From Acidobacteriota bacterium (GTDB lineage Bacteria; Acidobacteriota; Vicinamibacteria; Fen-336), in NCBI GenBank assembly GCA_003223555.1, contig QHVM01000058.1, forward strand, positions 1-60,819: 60,819 nucleotides of DNA, written 5' to 3'. The position numbers were made by a program, and so were the translations under genes. Shown piece after piece: positions 16,454-24,886 of the stretch. Numbering within the stretch: the stretch's first letter is position 1; the number at the start of each line of letters is the position of its first letter. The notes under the pieces were generated by a model that was given only the letters and a program-made list of their open reading frames with translations, had not been told where the DNA came from and did no database searches.

Positions 16454-16502
16454 ATGCTCCTGAATTGAGACGCGCCGCCCGGCGGCCGGCCCGCGCCCTG
16501 TC

Positions 16503-16530
16503 TTGACAGTCCCGGACGGATCAGTAGGAT
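16503..16530 (+). promoter_or_regulatory. Sigma-70 promoter for the yceD-rpmF-plsX-fab operon
   Basis: TTGACA (16503-16508), a 16-bp spacer and TAGGAT (16525-16530) form a near-consensus promoter. The expected start point, near 16537, falls at the TTG that could open yceD, or 16 nt before its better ATG. Confidence 0.75.
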
Positions 16531-16552
16531 AGAGGGTTTGAGCGAGCGGCCG

Positions 16553-17098
16553 ATGCTGGTCATCAACGTCTCCCGGATCCCTCCGGAAGGCCTCGGGGTC
16601 GAGGAGAGCCTGGAGCCGGGGGAGGTCCACCTGGAGGGCGAGGAGAGCTTCACGCTGGCCCCGGGCGGCCGGCTGGAGAGCCGGCTCGAGCGCGCGGAAG
16701 ACGATTCCGTCCACGTGCGGGGGACCCTCTCCGCCCGCCTCCGGCTGCAGTGCGGCCGGTGCCTGGAGTCGTTCGAGCTGCCGGTCGAGCAGGACCTGGA
16801 CCTCTTCTACCTGCGCCGCCGCCACGACGACCAGGACGGGGAAGAGGACGAGGTGGAGCTTTCCGACCGCGACATGGTGGTCGCGTATTACGACGGCGAC
16901 CGGCTGGACCTGGGCGAGATGGTGCGGGAGCAGTTCTTCCTGACCGTGCCCCTGAAGCGCCTCTGCCGCGAAGAGTGCCGGGGCCTCTGCCCCGCCTGCG
17001 GCGCCAATCGCAACCAGGTCCGCTGCGCGTGTCCGCCCGAGCCGGCGGCCTCGCCGTTCGGGTCCCTGCGCAGCCTGTTCGAAGACAAGGACCGGTGA
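16553..17098 (+). CDS. YceD/DUF177 family protein (23S rRNA accumulation)
   Basis: YceD proteins precede rpmF in most bacteria and are needed for normal 23S rRNA levels; the mechanism is unknown. The product shows the family start MLVINVSRIPPEGL, the cysteine pair in LQCGRCLESFELPVEQDLDL and a C-terminal Cys cluster (CPACGANRNQVRCACPP). I chose ATG 16553 because the conserved family sequence begins there; TTG 16538 would add five residues and make the mRNA leaderless from the promoter at 16503-16530. Confidence 0.88.
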   Translation: MLVINVSRIPPEGLGVEESLEPGEVHLEGEESFTLAPGGRLESRLERAEDDSVHVRGTLSARLRLQCGRCLESFELPVEQDLDLFYLRRRHDDQDGEEDEVELSDRDMVVAYYDGDRLDLGEMVREQFFLTVPLKRLCREECRGLCPACGANRNQVRCACPPEPAASPFGSLRSLFEDKDR

Positions 17099-17187
17099 TC
17101 GGCGTCGGGCCGCGCGCGGCGCCGGACGCCCAGGGGTAGGACCCGAGGGTCCCCCCGCGGGATTCACTCGCGCGCGAGGAGCACGAC

Positions 17188-17370
17188 ATGCCCAATCCGA
17201 AACGCCGTCACTCGAAGGCGCGCGGCGCTCGCCGGCGCGCCCACGATCACCTGAAGGCGCCTGCCTTCAGCCTTTGTCCAAACTGTCACGAGCCGAAGCT
17301 GCCTCATCGGGTGTGTCCGCACTGCGGCTACTACAAGGGCAAGCCGGTGATGGAAGTGGAGGAGGTCTGA
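17188..17370 (+). CDS. rpmF: 50S ribosomal protein L32
   Basis: The 60-residue protein has the L32 start MPNPKRRHSKARGARRRAHD and a zinc-ribbon with two pairs of cysteines (CPNC and CPHCGYYKG). A GAGGAG ribosome site precedes ATG 17188. It sits in the conserved order yceD-rpmF-plsX, which links ribosome and membrane-lipid synthesis. Confidence 0.96.
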   Translation: MPNPKRRHSKARGARRRAHDHLKAPAFSLCPNCHEPKLPHRVCPHCGYYKGKPVMEVEEV

Positions 17371-17396
17371 GCCCAGACCCGCCCCGGCCGCCTCGG

Positions 17397-18410
17397 GTGG
17401 CCGTGGACGCCATCGGTGGCGACCACGGCCCGCGGGTGGTGGCCGAAGGGGCGGTGGCGGCCACTCGGGAGCTCGGCCTCCGCGTGCTCCTGGTGGGGCC
17501 GGACGCCATCGTGGCCGAGGAGCTCCGGCGGGCCGGGGGGCCCGCGGGCATCGAGATCGTCGACGCCCCCGACGCGGTGGGCATGGGAGAGAAGGTCACC
17601 CGGGCCACCCTGAAGAAGCGCTCGTCCATCCAGGTCGCGGTGGAGAAGGTGCGCGACGGCGCCGCCGACGCGTTCTTCTCGGCCGGCAACACCGCCGCCT
17701 GCTGGACGATCGCCAAGATGATGCTGGGCACGCTCGAAGAGGTGGACCGGCCGGCCCTCGCCGCGGTCGTGCCCCGGCCCGACGGCCGCACCGTGCTCCT
17801 CGACGTGGGGGCCAACGCCAACTGCAAGGCCCGCAACCTGGAGGAGTTCGCGGTGATGGGGCGCGTCTACACGAGCGCCGTCCTCCACACGCCCAACCCC
17901 CGGGTGGGCCTCATGAGCATGGGGGAGGAGGAGACCAAGGGCAACGAGCTCACCAAGGAGGTGCACGAGGTCCTGAAGGGCTCCAGCCTGAACTTCATCG
18001 GCAACGTGGAGGGGCACGACCTCTTCACGGGCAAGGTGGACGTGATCGTGATGGACGGGTTCACCGGCAACGTGGCCCTGAAGGCGAGCGAGACGCTGGC
18101 CGAGTCGATCATGCACCTCATCCGTGACGAGCTCCAGGCCACGCCGGTGCGCAGCCTGGGCGCGCTGCTCGCCCGGGGGGCCTTCCGGGCGGTCCGGCGC
18201 CGGATCGACCCTGCGGAGTACGGGGGAGCGCCGTTGCTGGGCGTGAAGGGCTGCTGCGTCATCGGCCACGGCAAGTCGAACGCCACCGCCATCAAGCACG
18301 GCATCCGGATGGCGGCCGAGTTCTTCGCCAGCGGCGTCAACGCCCGCATCGAGGCGGAGCTGAAGGCCCTGGGCGCGGCGCGCGAGGCGAGCGGCGTGGG
18401 CAGCTCGTGA
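17397..18410 (+). CDS. plsX: Phosphate acyltransferase PlsX
   Basis: PlsX makes acyl-phosphate from acyl-ACP for phosphatidic-acid synthesis. The conserved start is VAVDAIGGDHGPRVVAEGA, followed by SAGNTAACWTIAKMMLG, DVGANANCKARNLEEFA and the C-terminal GVKGCCVIGHGKSNATAIKH. GTG 17397 is the nearest standard start, but no ribosome site lies before it. A CTG at 17367 is in frame, overlaps the rpmF stop (CTGA) and has GGAGGAGG just upstream; it may be the real start. The 3' end overlaps fabD. The fabH gene normally found next is absent. Confidence 0.93.
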   Translation: MAVDAIGGDHGPRVVAEGAVAATRELGLRVLLVGPDAIVAEELRRAGGPAGIEIVDAPDAVGMGEKVTRATLKKRSSIQVAVEKVRDGAADAFFSAGNTAACWTIAKMMLGTLEEVDRPALAAVVPRPDGRTVLLDVGANANCKARNLEEFAVMGRVYTSAVLHTPNPRVGLMSMGEEETKGNELTKEVHEVLKGSSLNFIGNVEGHDLFTGKVDVIVMDGFTGNVALKASETLAESIMHLIRDELQATPVRSLGALLARGAFRAVRRRIDPAEYGGAPLLGVKGCCVIGHGKSNATAIKHGIRMAAEFFASGVNARIEAELKALGAAREASGVGSS

Positions 18411-19354
18411 GCGTCGCCTTCGTCTTCCCCGGCCAGGGCTCCCAGAGGGTCGGGATGGGGCGGACGCTGGCCGAGGCCTTCCCGGAGGCGCGGGCGGTCT
18501 TCGCCGAGGCCGACGAGGCCCTGGGCTTCCCCCTCTCGCGCCTGTGCTTCGAGGGCCCGGAGGCCGAGCTGCAGCTCACCGCCAACACCCAGCCCGCGAT
18601 GCTGGCCGCCAGCGTGGCCGCCCTGCGCGTGCTGGAAGCGAGGGGCGCGCGGCCGGACTGGGTGGCGGGTCACAGCCTGGGCGAGTACTCGGCCCTCGTC
18701 GCCGCCCGGGCGCTGGAGCTGAAGGACGCCGTGGTGGCCGTGCGCCGGCGGGGACAGTACATGCAGGAGGCGGTGCCGGCCGGGGAAGGGGCGATGGCCG
18801 CCATCCTCGGGCTCGACCTTCCGGCGGTCGAACGCTCGTGCCGCGACGCCGCCCAGGGGCAGGTCGTGAGCCCCGCCAACGTGAACGCGCCCAGCCAGGT
18901 CGTGATCGCCGGGCACGCGGCGGCGGTGGACCGCGCCATCCACGCGTGCAAGACCGCCGGTGCGCGCAAGGCGGTGCGGCTGGCCGTCTCCGCGCCGTTC
19001 CACTGCCGGCTGATGGCCCCCGCGCAGAGCCGGCTGGCCGCCGACCTGTCCCGGGTCCCGTTCCGGGACGCCGAGGCGCCCCTCGTGAACAACGTCGACG
19101 CCCGGGTGGTGCGGACGGCCGCCGAGTGCCGGGAGGGCCTCGTCCGCCAGGTCTCGGCCACCGTGCGGTGGCAGCAGGTCGTGGAGCTGCTGGCCCGCGA
19201 AGGCGCCTCCACCTTCGTGGAGGTCGGGCCGGGCACCGTCCTCTCCGGCCTCGTGAAGCGGATCGCCCGGGGCTCGAAGGTGTTGAACGTGGAGGATCCG
19301 GCATCGGCCGAGAGGACCCTGGCCGCGCTCTCGCCCGCGGCGCGGATGGCCTGA
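18407..19354 (+). CDS. fabD: Malonyl-CoA:ACP transacylase FabD
   Basis: FabD loads malonyl groups onto ACP for fatty-acid elongation. The 315-residue protein has [17 protein letters not shown] at the start, the nucleophile elbow [10 protein letters not shown] (Ser near residue 90) and the catalytic-His region SAPFHCRLM near residue 200. GTG 18407 overlaps the plsX stop and its own stop overlaps fabG's ATG, so translation is coupled through the operon. Confidence 0.95.
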   Translation: MSVAFVFPGQGSQRVGMGRTLAEAFPEARAVFAEADEALGFPLSRLCFEGPEAELQLTANTQPAMLAASVAALRVLEARGARPDWVAGHSLGEYSALVAARALELKDAVVAVRRRGQYMQEAVPAGEGAMAAILGLDLPAVERSCRDAAQGQVVSPANVNAPSQVVIAGHAAAVDRAIHACKTAGARKAVRLAVSAPFHCRLMAPAQSRLAADLSRVPFRDAEAPLVNNVDARVVRTAAECREGLVRQVSATVRWQQVVELLAREGASTFVEVGPGTVLSGLVKRIARGSKVLNVEDPASAERTLAALSPAARMA

Positions 19355-20103
19355 TGGGCGAGGGCACGCTCGCCGGCCGCGTCTCGCTCGTGACCGGCGC
19401 CTCCCGGGGCATCGGGCGGGCCGTCGCCCGGGCCCTCGCCGGCCAGGGGGCCACGGTCTACCTCGGCAGCCGGGACTCGGCCCGGCTGGTCGAGGCGGTG
19501 GGGGAGGCCGCGGCGGCGGGCGGCCGGGCCGTCGCGGCGCCGGTCGACGTGACGGACCGCAGCTCGGTCAAGGCGGCGGTCGACGCGATCCTCCGCGCCG
19601 AGGGCCGTCTGGACCATCTCGTGAACAACGCCGGCGTCGCCCGCGACAATCTGCTCCTGCGCATGAGGCCGGAGGAGTGGGACGAGGTGCTGGCGGTGAA
19701 CCTGACCGGCGCCTTCCACTGCGCGCAGGCCGCGCTGCGGCCGATGCTGAAGCAGCGCTACGGGCGCATCGTCAACGTCACCTCCGTCGTGGGGCTGACG
19801 GGCAACCCGGGCCAGGCCAACTATGCCGCCAGCAAGGCCGGCCTCATCGGGTTCACGAAGGCCCTCGCCCGCGAGGTGGCGTCGCGCTCCATCACCGTGA
19901 ACGCGGTGGCGCCCGGGCTCATCGAGACCGACATGACGGCGGCCATGTCGGCGGAAGCCCGCGAGTCGATGGCGGCCGCCATCCCCCTCGGCCGGGCCGG
20001 GCAGCCCGCCGACGTCGCGGGTGTCGTGGTCTTCCTGCTCTCCGACGCGGCCGCCTACGTCACCGGCCAGGTGCTGTCCGTGGACGGCGGCTTTCATATG
20101 TAG
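19354..20103 (+). CDS. fabG: 3-oxoacyl-ACP reductase FabG
   Basis: FabG reduces 3-ketoacyl-ACP with NADPH. The 249-residue short-chain dehydrogenase has the cofactor motif TGASRGIG (about residues 15-22), NNAG near 93, catalytic Ser in [11 protein letters not shown] and Tyr/Lys in YAASKAG (near 157-161), with the C-terminal [15 protein letters not shown] 19354 overlaps the fabD stop. Confidence 0.95.
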   Translation: MGEGTLAGRVSLVTGASRGIGRAVARALAGQGATVYLGSRDSARLVEAVGEAAAAGGRAVAAPVDVTDRSSVKAAVDAILRAEGRLDHLVNNAGVARDNLLLRMRPEEWDEVLAVNLTGAFHCAQAALRPMLKQRYGRIVNVTSVVGLTGNPGQANYAASKAGLIGFTKALAREVASRSITVNAVAPGLIETDMTAAMSAEARESMAAAIPLGRAGQPADVAGVVVFLLSDAAAYVTGQVLSVDGGFHM

Positions 20104-20204
20104 AATCACCGGAGGGCCCTCGGCCCCCGGGGCTTCGTGGGACCCGGGGCGTTCGAGCACTCAAGTCAAACGGGATCCCGCGAGGGATTCCCCGGAGGAG
20201 CTTC

Positions 20205-20453
20205 ATGGAGCCTGTTGCCGATCGCGTGAAGAAGATCATCGTCGACCAGCTCGGGGTGGAGGAGGACCTCGTCACGCCCGAGGCGTCCTTCGTGGACGAC
20301 CTCGGTGCGGACAGCCTCGACACGGTCGAGCTGGTCATGGCCCTCGAGGAGGAGTTCGGGATCGAGATCCCGGACGAGGACGCCGAGAAGATCACGCGGG
20401 TCAAGGAAGCCGTCGACTACATCCAGAAGCACGCGGAGAAGGCCAAGAAGTAG
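20205..20453 (+). CDS. acpP: Acyl carrier protein
   Basis: The 82-residue acidic protein carries the phosphopantetheine site [18 protein letters not shown] with Ser37, and the usual acidic helix II. A strong GGAGGAG site (20194-20200) precedes ATG 20205. It is separated from fabG by 101 bp and from fabF by 47 bp, allowing the high separate expression typical of acpP. Confidence 0.97.
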   Translation: MEPVADRVKKIIVDQLGVEEDLVTPEASFVDDLGADSLDTVELVMALEEEFGIEIPDEDAEKITRVKEAVDYIQKHAEKAKK

Positions 20454-20459
20454 GCCACC

Positions 20460-20479
20460 GCGCCGCCGCGCGGCGGCGC
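20460..20479. terminator. Perfect 20-bp GC palindrome between acpP and fabF
   Basis: A 20-bp perfect palindrome starts at 20460 (GCGCCGCCGC followed by its mirror). It could form a hairpin that trims or partly terminates the acpP message, explaining higher acpP than fabF output. There is no T-run, so termination is uncertain. Confidence 0.4.
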
Positions 20480-20500
20480 CATGAGCGCCGGAGTGGGAGA

Positions 20501-21748
20501 GTGGCTGACAAGCGCCGGGTGGTGATCACGGGGGTGGGCCTGGTGTCGCCCCTCGGGGTGGGCACCGAGCCCACCTGGAAGGGACTGCTCGCCGGGCAGT
20601 CCGGGGTGGCGAGCATCACGCTCTTCGACGCCTCCCGCCACTCCACGCGCATCGCGGCCGAGGTGAAGGGCTTCAATCCCCTGAACTGGGTGGAGAAGAA
20701 GGATGTCAAGAAGATGGACCGCTTCATCCAGTTCGCGGTGGCGGCGGCCGACTTCGCCGTCGCCGACTCCGGCCTGACCATCGACGCCGCCGAGGCCGAC
20801 CAGATCGGCGTCTACATCGGCAGCGGGATCGGCGGGTTCGCCACCATCGAGCGCGAGCACGAGACGCTGCTGAAGGACGGCCCCCGGCGCATCAGCCCGT
20901 TCTTCATCCCGGCCGCCATCGTGAACCTGGCCTCGGGCTGGGTCTCCATCCTCACCGGCGCCAAGGGGCCCAACTCCGCCACCTGCACGGCCTGCACGAC
21001 CAGCGCCCACGCGGTGGGCGACTCGTTCCGGCTCATCCAGCGCGCGGAGGCCGACGCGATGATCGCGGGCGGCAGCGAGGCCGCCATCACGCCCCTCGGG
21101 GTGGGCGGCTTCAGCGCCATGCGCGCCCTGTCCAGCCGCAACGAGGACCCCGCCCACGCGTCGCGGCCGTTCGACAGGGAGCGGGACGGGTTCGTGATCG
21201 GGGAAGGGGCGGGGATCGTCATCCTCGAGGAGCTGGAGCACGCGCGCCGGCGGGGCGCGCCCATATACTGCGAGATCGTCGGCTACGGCATGTCGTCGGA
21301 CGCGTACCACATCTCCGCGCCCTGCGAGGACGGGGACGGAGCGATGCGGGTCATGAACCGCACGTTGAAGGACGCGGGGGTCGAGCCGTCGGCGGTGGAC
21401 TACGTGAACGTGCACGGGACCTCGACGCCCCAGGGGGACAAGGTGGAGGTGGTGGCCCTGAAGCGCGTCTTCGGCGAGCACGCCCGGCGCTTCGCCGTCA
21501 GCTCCACCAAGTCGATGACCGGGCATCTGCTCGGCGCGGCCGGCGGCCTGGAGGCGGGGATCACCGCCCTCGCCCTCAAGTCGCAGATGATCCCGCCCAC
21601 CATCAACTACCAGCATCCCGACCCCGACTGCGACCTCGACATCGTGCCCAACGCGGCCCGCAAGGCCGACCTGCGCTACGCGCTCTCCAACTCCTTCGGC
21701 TTCGGGGGCACCAACGGGGCGCTGCTGTTCCGCCGCTACGAGGGCTAG
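20501..21748 (+). CDS. fabF: 3-oxoacyl-ACP synthase II FabF
   Basis: FabF condenses malonyl-ACP with acyl-ACP in chain elongation. The 415-residue ketosynthase starts RRVVITGVGLVSPLG, has active-site Cys near residue 165 (TCTACTTSAHAVGD) and the two catalytic histidines in NVHGTSTPQGD and KSMTGHLLGAAGG. GTG 20501 follows a GGGAGA site. It closes the fatty-acid operon; a CGCAGAG repeat follows. Confidence 0.95.
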   Translation: MADKRRVVITGVGLVSPLGVGTEPTWKGLLAGQSGVASITLFDASRHSTRIAAEVKGFNPLNWVEKKDVKKMDRFIQFAVAAADFAVADSGLTIDAAEADQIGVYIGSGIGGFATIEREHETLLKDGPRRISPFFIPAAIVNLASGWVSILTGAKGPNSATCTACTTSAHAVGDSFRLIQRAEADAMIAGGSEAAITPLGVGGFSAMRALSSRNEDPAHASRPFDRERDGFVIGEGAGIVILEELEHARRRGAPIYCEIVGYGMSSDAYHISAPCEDGDGAMRVMNRTLKDAGVEPSAVDYVNVHGTSTPQGDKVEVVALKRVFGEHARRFAVSSTKSMTGHLLGAAGGLEAGITALALKSQMIPPTINYQHPDPDCDLDIVPNAARKADLRYALSNSFGFGGTNGALLFRRYEG

Positions 21749-21755
21749 ACCGGCT

Positions 21756-21876
21756 CTTAACGCAGAGGACGCGGAGAACGAACGGAGAGAACGCAGAGAC
21801 GAAGGAATCATGAAAGGTACAACGTCTTTTCTTTCTCCGCGTCCTCTCTGTTCTCCTCGGCGGCCTCTGCGTTGAA
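21756..21876. repeat. CGCAGAG-type repeat, copy 2, with both arms of a hairpin
   Basis: The fabF-etfB gap holds forward units (TTAACGCAGAGGACGCGGAG, 21758-21777) and, about 80 bp on, the inverted form (CTCCGCGTCCTCTCTG and GCGGCCTCTGCGTTGAAAGG). Transcribed RNA could fold into a long imperfect hairpin, so it may act as a terminator for the fab operon. Confidence 0.7.
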
Positions 21877-21889
21877 AGGCTTGCGCTAG

Positions 21890-22666
21890 ATGAAGATCGC
21901 GGTCTGCGTCAAGCAGGTGCCGGACACCGAGACGCGAATCCGGATCGCCCCCGACGGCAAGGGCATCGTCGAGAGCGACCTCAACTGGATCGTGTCCCCC
22001 TACGACGAGTTCGCGATCGAGGAGGCGCTGCGCATCAAGGAAGCCAAGGGAGGCGAGGTCGTCCTCGTCTCGCTCGGTCCCGACCGCGTCCAGTCGGCGC
22101 TGCGCAGCGGCCTCGCCATGGGCGCCGACTCGGCGCTGCACCTGAAGGACCCGCTCTTCGACCAGGCCGACACCCTCGCCACGGCGTGGGCGCTCGCGAC
22201 CGCCCTCAAGCCGCTCGCCGCCGACCTCATCCTCATGGGGCAGCAGGGGGTAGGGGGCGACAACAGCCAGGTTCCGGGGCTGGTGGCGGAGATCCTGGAC
22301 CTGCCCCAGGTCACGACGGCGGTGAAGATCGAGCTGCAGGACGGCAAGGCCACGATCGAGCGGGAGATCGAAGGGGCGCACGAGACCTGGGAGGTCACGC
22401 TGCCGGCGGTCGTGTCGGCCCAGAAGGGCCTCAACGAGCCGCGGTATGCGAGCCTGAAGGGCATCATGGCCGCCAAGAAGAAAGTGATCGAGACCCGGAG
22501 CGCGGCCGACCTCGGCCTGTCCGCCGAGCAGCTCGCGCCGAAGACCGGGGTGGTCGCCCTGGAGCTGCCGCCGGCGCGCTCGGCGGTGAAGATGATCGAG
22601 GGAGACGCCGACCGCCAGGTGAAGGAGCTGCTGCGGCTGCTTCACGAGGAAGCCAAGGTCATCTGA
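21890..22666 (+). CDS. etfB: Electron transfer flavoprotein subunit beta
   Basis: EtfB and EtfA form the FAD/AMP-binding electron carrier that links acyl-CoA and other dehydrogenases to the quinone pool. The 258-residue protein starts MKIAVCVKQVPDTETRIRI and shows the AMP-site stretch LILMGQQGVGGDNSQVPG and ETRSAADLGL. Length is normal. Its stop overlaps etfA's ATG (TGATG). Confidence 0.95.
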   Translation: MKIAVCVKQVPDTETRIRIAPDGKGIVESDLNWIVSPYDEFAIEEALRIKEAKGGEVVLVSLGPDRVQSALRSGLAMGADSALHLKDPLFDQADTLATAWALATALKPLAADLILMGQQGVGGDNSQVPGLVAEILDLPQVTTAVKIELQDGKATIEREIEGAHETWEVTLPAVVSAQKGLNEPRYASLKGIMAAKKKVIETRSAADLGLSAEQLAPKTGVVALELPPARSAVKMIEGDADRQVKELLRLLHEEAKVI

Positions 22667-23646
22667 TGCCCACGATCGTCACCTATGCCGAGCATCGGGA
22701 CGGCCGGCTGCGCCGTCCTTCCCTGGAGGCCGTCTCGGCGGCCAAGCGCCTGGCCGAGCCCCTGAAGGCCACCGTGCAGGCCGTCGTCATCGGCTCGGAG
22801 GGGGAGGCCTTCATCGGGGACCTGGGCGCCCACGGCGCCGACGTGGTCCACCTCTTCGACCAGCCCGAGCTGGCCGCCTACGCCACCGAGCCCTACGCGC
22901 GCGCGGTGGCCCAGGTGGTCTCGGGCGAGAAGCCCTCGGCCGTGCTGGTGCCCTTCACGGCCATGGGCAAGGACCTGGCGCCGCGGGTGGCCGCCCGCGT
23001 CGGCGCGGGGCTGGTATCCGACTGCATCGCGCTCGAGGTGAAGGAAGGCCGCTTGCAGGCGCGCCGGCCGATGTACGCCGGCAAGGCCTATGCGACGGTG
23101 AGGTGGGAGGGCGAGCCCCAGATGGCGACGCTGCGCCCGAACGTCTTTCCCGTCGGCAGCCCGGACGCCGCCCGCAAGCCGGAGGTGAGGAAGGGCACCG
23201 TCGACACGACCGCGCGGGCGAAGGTCGCCGCCCTCCATGCCACCGCGGCCGGCAAGCTCGAGCTGACCGAGGCCCAGATCATCGTGTCCGGGGGGCGCGG
23301 GTTGAAGGGGCCGGAGAACTTCCACCTCGTCGAGAGCCTCGCCGCGGCCATGGGCGCCGCGGTGGGCGCCTCGCGGGCGGTCGTGGATGCGGGATGGGTC
23401 GACCACCAGTACCAGGTCGGGCAGACCGGCAAGACCGTCTCGCCATCCCTCTACGTCGCCTGCGGCATCAGCGGCGCGATCCAGCACCTGGCCGGGATGT
23501 CGTCCTCGAAGTACATCGTGGCCATCAACAAGGACGCCGACGCGCCGATCTTCAAGGTGGCCAACTACGGCGTGGTCGGGGACCTGTTCGAGTTGCTGCC
23601 CAAGCTCACCGAAGCGGCCAAGGCCTACTTCGCCGGCAAGCGCTAG
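22666..23646 (+). CDS. etfA: Electron transfer flavoprotein subunit alpha
   Basis: The 326-residue protein has the N-terminal ETF domain and the C-terminal FAD domain with [40 protein letters not shown] and [12 protein letters not shown], followed by the [17 protein letters not shown] signature. ATG 22666 overlaps the etfB stop, giving a two-gene unit. No ETF dehydrogenase or acyl-CoA dehydrogenase is adjacent, so its electron donor is elsewhere. Confidence 0.95.
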   Translation: MPTIVTYAEHRDGRLRRPSLEAVSAAKRLAEPLKATVQAVVIGSEGEAFIGDLGAHGADVVHLFDQPELAAYATEPYARAVAQVVSGEKPSAVLVPFTAMGKDLAPRVAARVGAGLVSDCIALEVKEGRLQARRPMYAGKAYATVRWEGEPQMATLRPNVFPVGSPDAARKPEVRKGTVDTTARAKVAALHATAAGKLELTEAQIIVSGGRGLKGPENFHLVESLAAAMGAAVGASRAVVDAGWVDHQYQVGQTGKTVSPSLYVACGISGAIQHLAGMSSSKYIVAINKDADAPIFKVANYGVVGDLFELLPKLTEAAKAYFAGKR

Positions 23647-23726
23647 CGCTGGACGGTTGTGGCCGGTTGTGGCGGGCGCTGGAGGGTGCGCCCTGCGCGG
23701 GGGACGCTCGCTCGGGCTTCCTCATC

Positions 23727-23803
23727 GAGCAAGGGGGTGCTGCGGCGCGCCCCCTTGAACCCCCGCTCGCGTCTTCCGCGGCGGCGAAGTAATTCGCCGC
23801 CGC
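23727..23803. repeat. REP-like element and GTAA-loop hairpin after etfA
   Basis: The etfA-downstream gap (23647-24112) has no gene. At 23727-23770 lies a member of the two-hairpin REP-like family (AAGGGGGTGCTGCGGCGCGC then CCCCCTTGAACCCCCGCTCG). At 23778-23803 an 11-bp perfect stem (GCGGCGGCGAA with TTCGCCGCCGC) closes a GTAA tetraloop, a GNRA-type stable hairpin likely to stop or protect the etfBA message. Confidence 0.65.
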
Positions 23804-23834
23804 TCATCGAGCGGGTCCGCTTAGCGGCCCCGAG

Positions 23835-24009
23835 GGGAGTGAATCCCGCTCCGGTCCTCTTTGAGCTGGGGGGTGCTAGCCGCGCACCCCCCAGACCCCC
23901 CGCTCGCTCCGCGGGAGTGAATCCCGCTCCGGTCCTCTTTGAGCTGGGGGGTGCTAGCGGCGCACCCCCCAGACCCCCCGCTCGCTCCGCGGGAGTGAAT
24001 CCCGCTCCG
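23835..24009. repeat. 78-bp tandem repeat (2.2 copies) of the REP-like element
   Basis: Units begin at 23835, 23913 and 23991 (exact 78-bp period); the third is partial. The two full copies differ at one visible base (CTAGCC versus CTAGCG). Each unit has the small palindrome GCGGGAGTGAATCCCGC and a second hairpin GGGGGGTGC...GCACCCCCC. Related single copies lie at 23727 and, inverted, at 40484-40566; partial ones near 39468 and 42059. Confidence 0.85.
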
Positions 24010-24021
24010 CTCGCAGCTGTT

Positions 24022-24092
24022 GTTCCTTGCTCTTCGTCCTTCTTTCTCTGCGTCCTCTCCGTTCGTTCTCTGCGTCCTCTGCGTTAAGATGC
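24022..24092. repeat. CGCAGAG-type repeat, copy 3 (inverted orientation)
   Basis: TCTCTGCGTCCTCTCCGTTC and TTCTCTGCGTCCTCTGCGTT are successive inverted units lying between the 78-bp tandem repeat and the end of the minus-strand phosphatidyltransferase gene. Confidence 0.75.
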
Positions 24093-24112
24093 AACGTTTC
24101 GAGCCTGGGTCG

Positions 24113-24886
24113 TCACCTCTCCGGGGCGCCCGCCCGCAGGCGGAGGGAGATCCAGATCGTGCGGTGGGCGGCGGTCACGAACGTCGTCACCGCCATCAGG
24201 CCGAGCATCCACTCGGCCGGAGTGCCGACCGGCCGGCCCAGCCGAGCGCTGAGCGCAGGGTCGACCAGGCACACCAGGCACGTGATCACGAGCCGCTCGC
24301 CCCGCTGCATCAAGCCGCCCGAGCACGTGACGTTCAGGGCCTCGCCCCGCGCCCTCGTGTAGCTCACGAGGAGCGAGCCGCCCATCGCCGCCGCGGCCAG
24401 GAAGGCGCCCGCCTCGCGGTCGCGGAAGAAGACCACGAAGCCCAGGAACGCGAACACCTCCACGAAGCGGTCGAACGTGCTGTCGACGAAGTCGCCGTAG
24501 GCGGAGGCCACGCCCGTCAGCCGGGCGATGCGGCCGTCCAGGATGTCGCAAACGCCTCCCAGCGCGATCGCCCAGCCGCCGAGCGGCAGATCTCCCCGCG
24601 CGATGAAGACGCCGCTCACGACGCCCAGGACGAGGCCGGCGAAGTTGTAGAAGTCCGGAGTCAGCCCCAGCCGGAGGGAGAATCCCACCAGCGGGTCGAT
24701 CGCCCACAGGAACCAGTGGAGCAGGAAGTCGCCGAAGCCGAGGAAGAACTGCGCGCCCTTGCCCGTGGCGTCGGCGTCCGGCCGCCGGCTGCTCAGGGCG
24801 TAAACGCCCATGGAGACGAGCGCGGCCGCGACGACCGTACCCAGGACGATCAGGCTGGATGCCGTCTCAGGCGGTGACGGGACCAT
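24113..24886 (-). CDS. CDP-alcohol phosphatidyltransferase, PI-phosphate-synthase-like
   Basis: These enzymes join a polar alcohol to CDP-diacylglycerol to make a phospholipid. The 257-residue multi-pass membrane protein has the full catalytic motif D-x2-DG-x2-AR-x8-G-x3-D-x3-D at residues 114-139 (DILDGRIARLTGVASAYGDF, then VDSTFD). The later SYTRARGEALN...GGLMQRGERLV pattern resembles the region that binds the phosphorylated polyol in actinobacterial PIP synthase and archaeal inositol-lipid synthases. PgsA-type glycerophosphate transfer is the alternative. It overlaps the upstream oxidoreductase-flippase gene by 20 bp, so it is the last gene of a three-gene minus-strand operon with an aminotransferase. 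Confidence 0.85.
   Translation of the reverse strand: MVPSPPETASSLIVLGTVVAAALVSMGVYALSSRRPDADATGKGAQFFLGFGDFLLHWFLWAIDPLVGFSLRLGLTPDFYNFAGLVLGVVSGVFIARGDLPLGGWAIALGGVCDILDGRIARLTGVASAYGDFVDSTFDRFVEVFAFLGFVVFFRDREAGAFLAAAAMGGSLLVSYTRARGEALNVTCSGGLMQRGERLVITCLVCLVDPALSARLGRPVGTPAEWMLGLMAVTTFVTAAHRTIWISLRLRAGAPER

Noticed and set aside
23835-24009. CRISPR array
   Set aside because: Units are 78 bp, contiguous, nearly identical throughout with no unique spacers, and no cas gene is near.
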